Source of the DNA: Klugiella xanthotipulae
GTDB lineage: Bacteria > Actinomycetota > Actinomycetes > Actinomycetales > Microbacteriaceae
Reading direction: 5' to 3'
Assembly: GCF_006716695.1 (NCBI RefSeq)
Contig: NZ_VFPN01000002.1
Span: 248,001-312,000, forward strand
DNA length: 64,000 nt
The position numbers and the translations under genes are program-made. Below, piece after piece: positions 61,293 to 64,000 of this stretch (positions are counted from its first letter, which is position 1; each line of letters opens with the position of its first letter). The notes beneath the pieces were generated by a model, which worked only from the letters and a program-made list of their open reading frames with translations, searched no databases and was not told where the DNA came from.

Positions 61293-61679
61293 TTATCCGC
61301 CCGCGAGCGCCCGATTCTTCAGCGCGGTATATTCCTCCGGCGTAATCGCACCGGAGTCCAGAAGCGCCTTTGCCTTCGTAATCTCGTCGGCCGGTGCGGT
61401 CGAGGCCACCTGGCGAATGTAGTTGTTGGCGGCCTCCTGTGCTTTAGCCGCCTCAGTGGCCTGGCGCTCCGCCATCCCACGACCGCGGGCGATCAGGTAG
61501 ACCAGCACGGTCAGGAACGGTAGGAAGACCAGGAAGATAATCCAGATAGCTTTCCACCACCCGTTGAGCGAGCGGTCCCGCACGAGGTCTCCGATCACGG
61601 AGAATAGCGCCATCAAATAGGCGATAAACGCGAATGCCCAGAAGAAGAACCAGATAACGTCCCAGATGTTTGACCACAT
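61293..61679 (-). CDS. PLDc_N/SHOCT-domain membrane protein
   Basis: A 128-residue protein with two hydrophobic helices near the start (WDVIWFFFWAFAFIAYLMALFSVIGDL and WWKAIWIIFLVFLPFLTVLVYLIARG), the PLDc_N pattern, then a helical linker and a C-terminal SHOCT motif (DEITKAKALLDSGAITPEEYTALKNRAL). Such proteins are small actinobacterial membrane proteins of unknown role, often stress-linked. The start is ATG 61679; GTG 61691 would add four residues. Nothing coding was seen in 61692-61966. Confidence 0.85.
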   Translation of the reverse strand: MWSNIWDVIWFFFWAFAFIAYLMALFSVIGDLVRDRSLNGWWKAIWIIFLVFLPFLTVLVYLIARGRGMAERQATEAAKAQEAANNYIRQVASTAPADEITKAKALLDSGAITPEEYTALKNRALAGG

Positions 61680-61828
61680 AATGGCCACCACCCTTTCCTA
61701 TTATGGGGCACCCTCCCCCGGGCACCGCCTTAGTTGAACAGTAGTACCGGACGGTCTTCGAGACTAGAGTTTTGTTAATAATTTTTCACCCCGTTTTTCG
61801 CCGTCTCGGTTACCCTCTGGGTGTGAAG

Positions 61829-61850
61829 TTCTCACACATTTTTGTGAAAA
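61829..61850. repeat. Short inverted repeat upstream of SHOCT gene
   Basis: TTCTCACA and TGTGAAAA pair at seven of eight positions with a six-base spacer. It lies in the A/T-rich gap 61692-61966. It may be an operator; nothing else supports it. Confidence 0.25.
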
Positions 61851-61966
61851 TGGGGACGCCCTCACCAGGCCGAACGACTCGGAGAGACAGCCGGAAAACC
61901 CAACCGAGATACGTAGCGTGGACACCCCGCTGTGATTCACAGCTACCACCGCCCGGCGTGCCAGCG

Positions 61967-62214
61967 CTACTCTCGGCTCGGCTCCACCCGAGTCATCACG
62001 AGCGTATTCATTTCCTCACCGTCGGAGAAGTAGAGTGCACGACGCCCCTCCCGCAAGACCGTCTGCACAATCAGTCCTCTCCCTGCCGACCGCTCCACCG
62101 AGGCCCCCTCTGTCTCACCGAATGATTCAAAGTTCAGATGGATGCTGTGTTGCTGCCCTCGGCTCCCCCGCACATCCCACGTGCCACGACCAAAGAACTC
62201 TCCGCGCGAGACAG
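61967..62214 (-). pseudogene. 3' remnant of an unknown gene cut by the IS
   Basis: About 81 in-frame codons ending at TAG 61967 and open across the IS border at 62214, so the gene's 5' part was lost at the insertion. The reading SRGEFFGRGTWDV...HSIHLNFESFGETEG then LYFSDGEEMNTLVMTRVEPS looks like a beta-rich protein tail; the family is not recognised. There is no start codon with a ribosome binding site inside. Confidence 0.5.
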
Positions 62215-62238
62215 TGGTTTGGCCTGGGTTTAGTTCCG
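62215..62238. repeat. Left terminal inverted repeat of the IS
   Basis: 24-base end, perfect complement of the right end. Adjacent DNA belongs to a truncated gene. Confidence 0.9.
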
Positions 62239-62251
62239 ACTATTTTGTTCA

Positions 62252-63161
62252 TCACTCGACGGTTGTCACGAGTGACTGCGCCTCAGCATAGTACGCCGTC
62301 TCAACCTCGACCGGGGTTCGCCTGCCTAGCTCGCCGTGGAGGCGCTCATTGTTCCACCACCACACATACTCCAGGGTGGCGAGTTCGACTTCCTCAACTG
62401 TTTTCCAGGGGCCACGCATGCGGATGAGTTCTGCTTTGTAGAGCGCGTTCACTGACTCGGCCAGGGCATTATCGTAGCTGTCACCTACGGTCCCCGTTGA
62501 AGGAATCGCCCCCAGTTCTCTGACGCGGTTGGAGTAGACCATCGACATGTAGTTCGATCCGTGGTCGCTGTGATGCACGGCCCCGTCGAGCGTTCCACCT
62601 GATTGCCAGGCCGCCATCTCAAGCGCCTGCAGCGGCAGTATCTCAGCTTTCAGTGTTGAGGCAACGTTCCAGCCAACGATCTTACGATCAAAGACATCAA
62701 TAATGAACGCGGTGTATGCGAACCCAGCCCACGTAGCAACGTAAGTGATGTCACACACCAACAACTTCATTGGCCCGTCGGCCACGAACTGGCGTTCGAC
62801 GAGATCACCCGGCAGCTGATCCCTGACGTCACTCGTTGTTGTGAAGGCTCTCTTCGAACGACGTACCCCACGCACTCCGGCGATTTTCATCAGACGCTCG
62901 GTTTGGTCGCGTCCGATGACCCACCCTGCTCTGGTGAGGAGGGCGTGCATCTTGCGGCGCCCGTAGACGCTGTAGTGCTGTTTGTGGAGTTGACGGATCT
63001 CGGTGACGAGAATCTCGTCGCGTAGTTTCCTGACCGACGGGAGTCTGTGTTTCGCTGCCCGATATCCTCGGGACGTCAGAAACACGAATTGCCGAGCCCA
63101 GCACACGGCACAGGAACTCAACCCCGAAACGATCACGATAGGTATCGATGAATTGGATCAT
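62252..63161 (-). pseudogene. IS3 orfB transposase, frameshifted
   Basis: The integrase-like transposase. From ATG 63161 it reads MIQFIDTYRDRFGVEFLCRV in the -1 frame relative to orfA, as expected, but around 63083 it jumps to the orfA frame to give FLTSRGYRAAKHRLPS... and on to the stop at 62252. The rest is intact: DDE residues are in VCDITYV, HHSDHGSNYM and ALAESVNALYK. An upstream ATG at 63136 only opens an out-of-frame leader. A one-base gain or two-base loss near 63083 explains the break, unless it is a read error. Confidence 0.8.
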
Positions 63162-63472
63162 TTCGTTCGTGGCGGGTCGAGTTCCTTGGCGAAAAATATG
63201 CTCGCAGCTCGCAAGACTTCGTTTGCTTTCTTGAGTTCAGCGACTTCGCGGCGCAGTCGCCGGTTCTCCTCGTTCATATCAGTGGTCACGCCGGGTTTTT
63301 GGCCAGTATCGATCAGCGTTTGACGATGCCAGATACGCAGCGTGTCTGGTGAGACACCGAGGAGCTTGCCGACCTGGTTGCTGGCTGCGTTGAGGCTCGT
63401 ATGCTCGGGGAGCGCTTCGGTGAGCATACGCAGCGCGCGTTCACGGAATTCTGGTTCATATTTGTTTGCCAT
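63158..63472 (-). CDS. IS3 orfA (HTH protein)
   Basis: A 104-residue orfA with a transposase_8-type HTH (EFRERALRMLTEALPEHTSLN ... VGKLLGVSPDTLRIWHRQ) and a C-terminal leucine-zipper-like coil (NEENRRLRREVAELKKANEVLRAAS). The stop overlaps the orfB ATG (ATGA), which is the normal arrangement for -1 frameshifting. Intact in this copy. Confidence 0.9.
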   Translation of the reverse strand: MANKYEPEFRERALRMLTEALPEHTSLNAASNQVGKLLGVSPDTLRIWHRQTLIDTGQKPGVTTDMNEENRRLRREVAELKKANEVLRAASIFFAKELDPPRTK

Positions 63473-63497
63473 GGTGTTCCTATCCTTGTTGAAAGTA

Positions 63498-63521
63498 CGG
63501 AACTAAACCCAGGCCAAACCA
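63498..63521. repeat. Right terminal inverted repeat of the IS
   Basis: 24-base end, perfect complement of the left end. It directly abuts the kdpB remnant. Confidence 0.9.
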
Positions 63522-64000
63522 ACGGTCAGTCTGCCGGTGTTGGTCGCCCTGCTCGTATGTCTCATCCCCACAACCATCGGTGCTCTGCTCTCCGCAATCG
63601 GCATCGCGGGTATGGACCGATTGGTTCAACGCAATGTGCTCGCCCTCTCTGGACGGGCAGTTGAGGCGGCGGGAGACGTGACAACCCTGCTGCTCGATAA
63701 GACCGGCACAATCACGTACGGTAACCGGCGCGCCACGGAGTTCCTCCCCCTGGACGGTGTGGACCACGCCGAACTCGTCCACGCGGCGGCGCTCTCCTCG
63801 CTGAGTGACCCCACACCCGAGGGTGCCTCAATCGTGGACCTGGCCACGACGCTCGGCTTCACCGTCCCCGAAACCGTCGAGGCTGTGATCGTGCCCTTCA
63901 CCGCACAGAGTCGCATGAGCGGCCTCGATCTGGCCGATGGCCGGGTGATTCGGAAGGGAGCCGGTAGCGCCGTACTGGCCTGGATGCACGAGTCGGAGGC
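63522..64000 (+). pseudogene. kdpB: KdpB potassium-pump ATPase, 5'-truncated and window-cut
   Basis: About 158 residues of KdpB, the catalytic subunit of the high-affinity K+ pump KdpFABC. The frame enters directly from the IS end: [21 protein letters not shown] (the KdpB-specific membrane stretch) is followed by [22 protein letters not shown] with the phosphorylated Asp in DKTGT, and [11 protein letters not shown]. The first roughly 230-250 residues of a normal KdpB are missing, and no kdpF or kdpA precedes. The rest runs off the right edge. Transcription from the IS may occur, but the protein would lack its N-terminal membrane part. Confidence 0.88.

Larger units (their letters stand above)
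62215..63521 (-). mobile_element. IS3-family insertion sequence
   Basis: A 1307-base element with perfect 24-base terminal inverted repeats (62215-62238 and 63498-63521) starting TGGTTTGG and ending CCAAACCA. It carries orfA and a DDE orfB in the usual -1 overlap order. The bases flanking the ends (CAG on the left, ACG on the right) do not match, so no target duplication is seen. orfB has a frameshift (see below), so this copy is probably inactive on its own. Confidence 0.93.

Noticed and set aside
62829-63157. Out-of-frame continuation of the first orfB segment
   Set aside because: Beyond about 63083 this frame reads arginine-rich nonsense; the true transposase continues in the other frame.

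Overview
The window is high-GC DNA from an actinobacterium, most likely Micrococcales and probably Microbacteriaceae. This rests on pervasive G/C third codon positions, frequent GTG starts, a DUF5302 protein, an actinobacterial protein O-mannosyltransferase next to rsmI, a DtxR-type iron box and a large HrpA with a long C-terminal extension. The genus cannot be fixed from sequence alone. No rRNA, CRISPR array, prophage or replication origin was seen.

Layout. Positions 1-6865 hold the aspartate-family block on the minus strand: lysA, hom and thrC overlap end to start, with thrC running off the left edge. argS and a DUF2993-type protein lie upstream, separated from lysA by a plus-strand membrane protein. 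A lipoprotein and tRNA-Arg(CCG) follow. From the tRNA to about 12.4 kb is an accessory-looking stretch: a truncated peptidase E, two WYL regulators, two alpha/beta hydrolases and an HTH fragment. Positions 12.4-28.3 kb carry many single genes: a SNF2 helicase, an NmrA/MarR divergon, a MerR regulator, small DUF proteins, an MFS exporter, an arginase-family enzyme, an iron-box-controlled SIP-domain protein, a hydrolase, a tyrosine phosphatase and an amidase. Positions 28.3-33.4 kb are a complete peptide-type ABC importer operon with a membrane-anchored rather than lipoprotein-like binding protein.

Positions 34.0-40.0 kb are the most interesting metabolic unit. A LacI regulator is divergent from a tightly packed operon encoding an asparaginase-like amidohydrolase, a deacetylase closely resembling Helicobacter PgdA, an MFS symporter and two short-chain dehydrogenases, with CAAACG-type operators between. 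Then come rsmI, a protein O-mannosyltransferase, metY with a CoA-binding protein, a sulfurtransferase, an asparagine-type permease, a TetR gene with a DHA2 drug exporter, an aldo/keto reductase, a DinB protein, hrpA and an MFS protein. A MarR gene with a flavin-dependent monooxygenase is followed by aguB and aguA, which convert agmatine to putrescine.

The right end (61.9-64.0 kb) is a rearrangement junction. An IS3-family element with perfect 24-bp ends and a frameshifted orfB sits between the 3' remnant of an unknown minus-strand gene and the 3' part of kdpB. Both neighbours lack their 5' ends, and there is no target duplication, which points to a deletion or inter-IS recombination.
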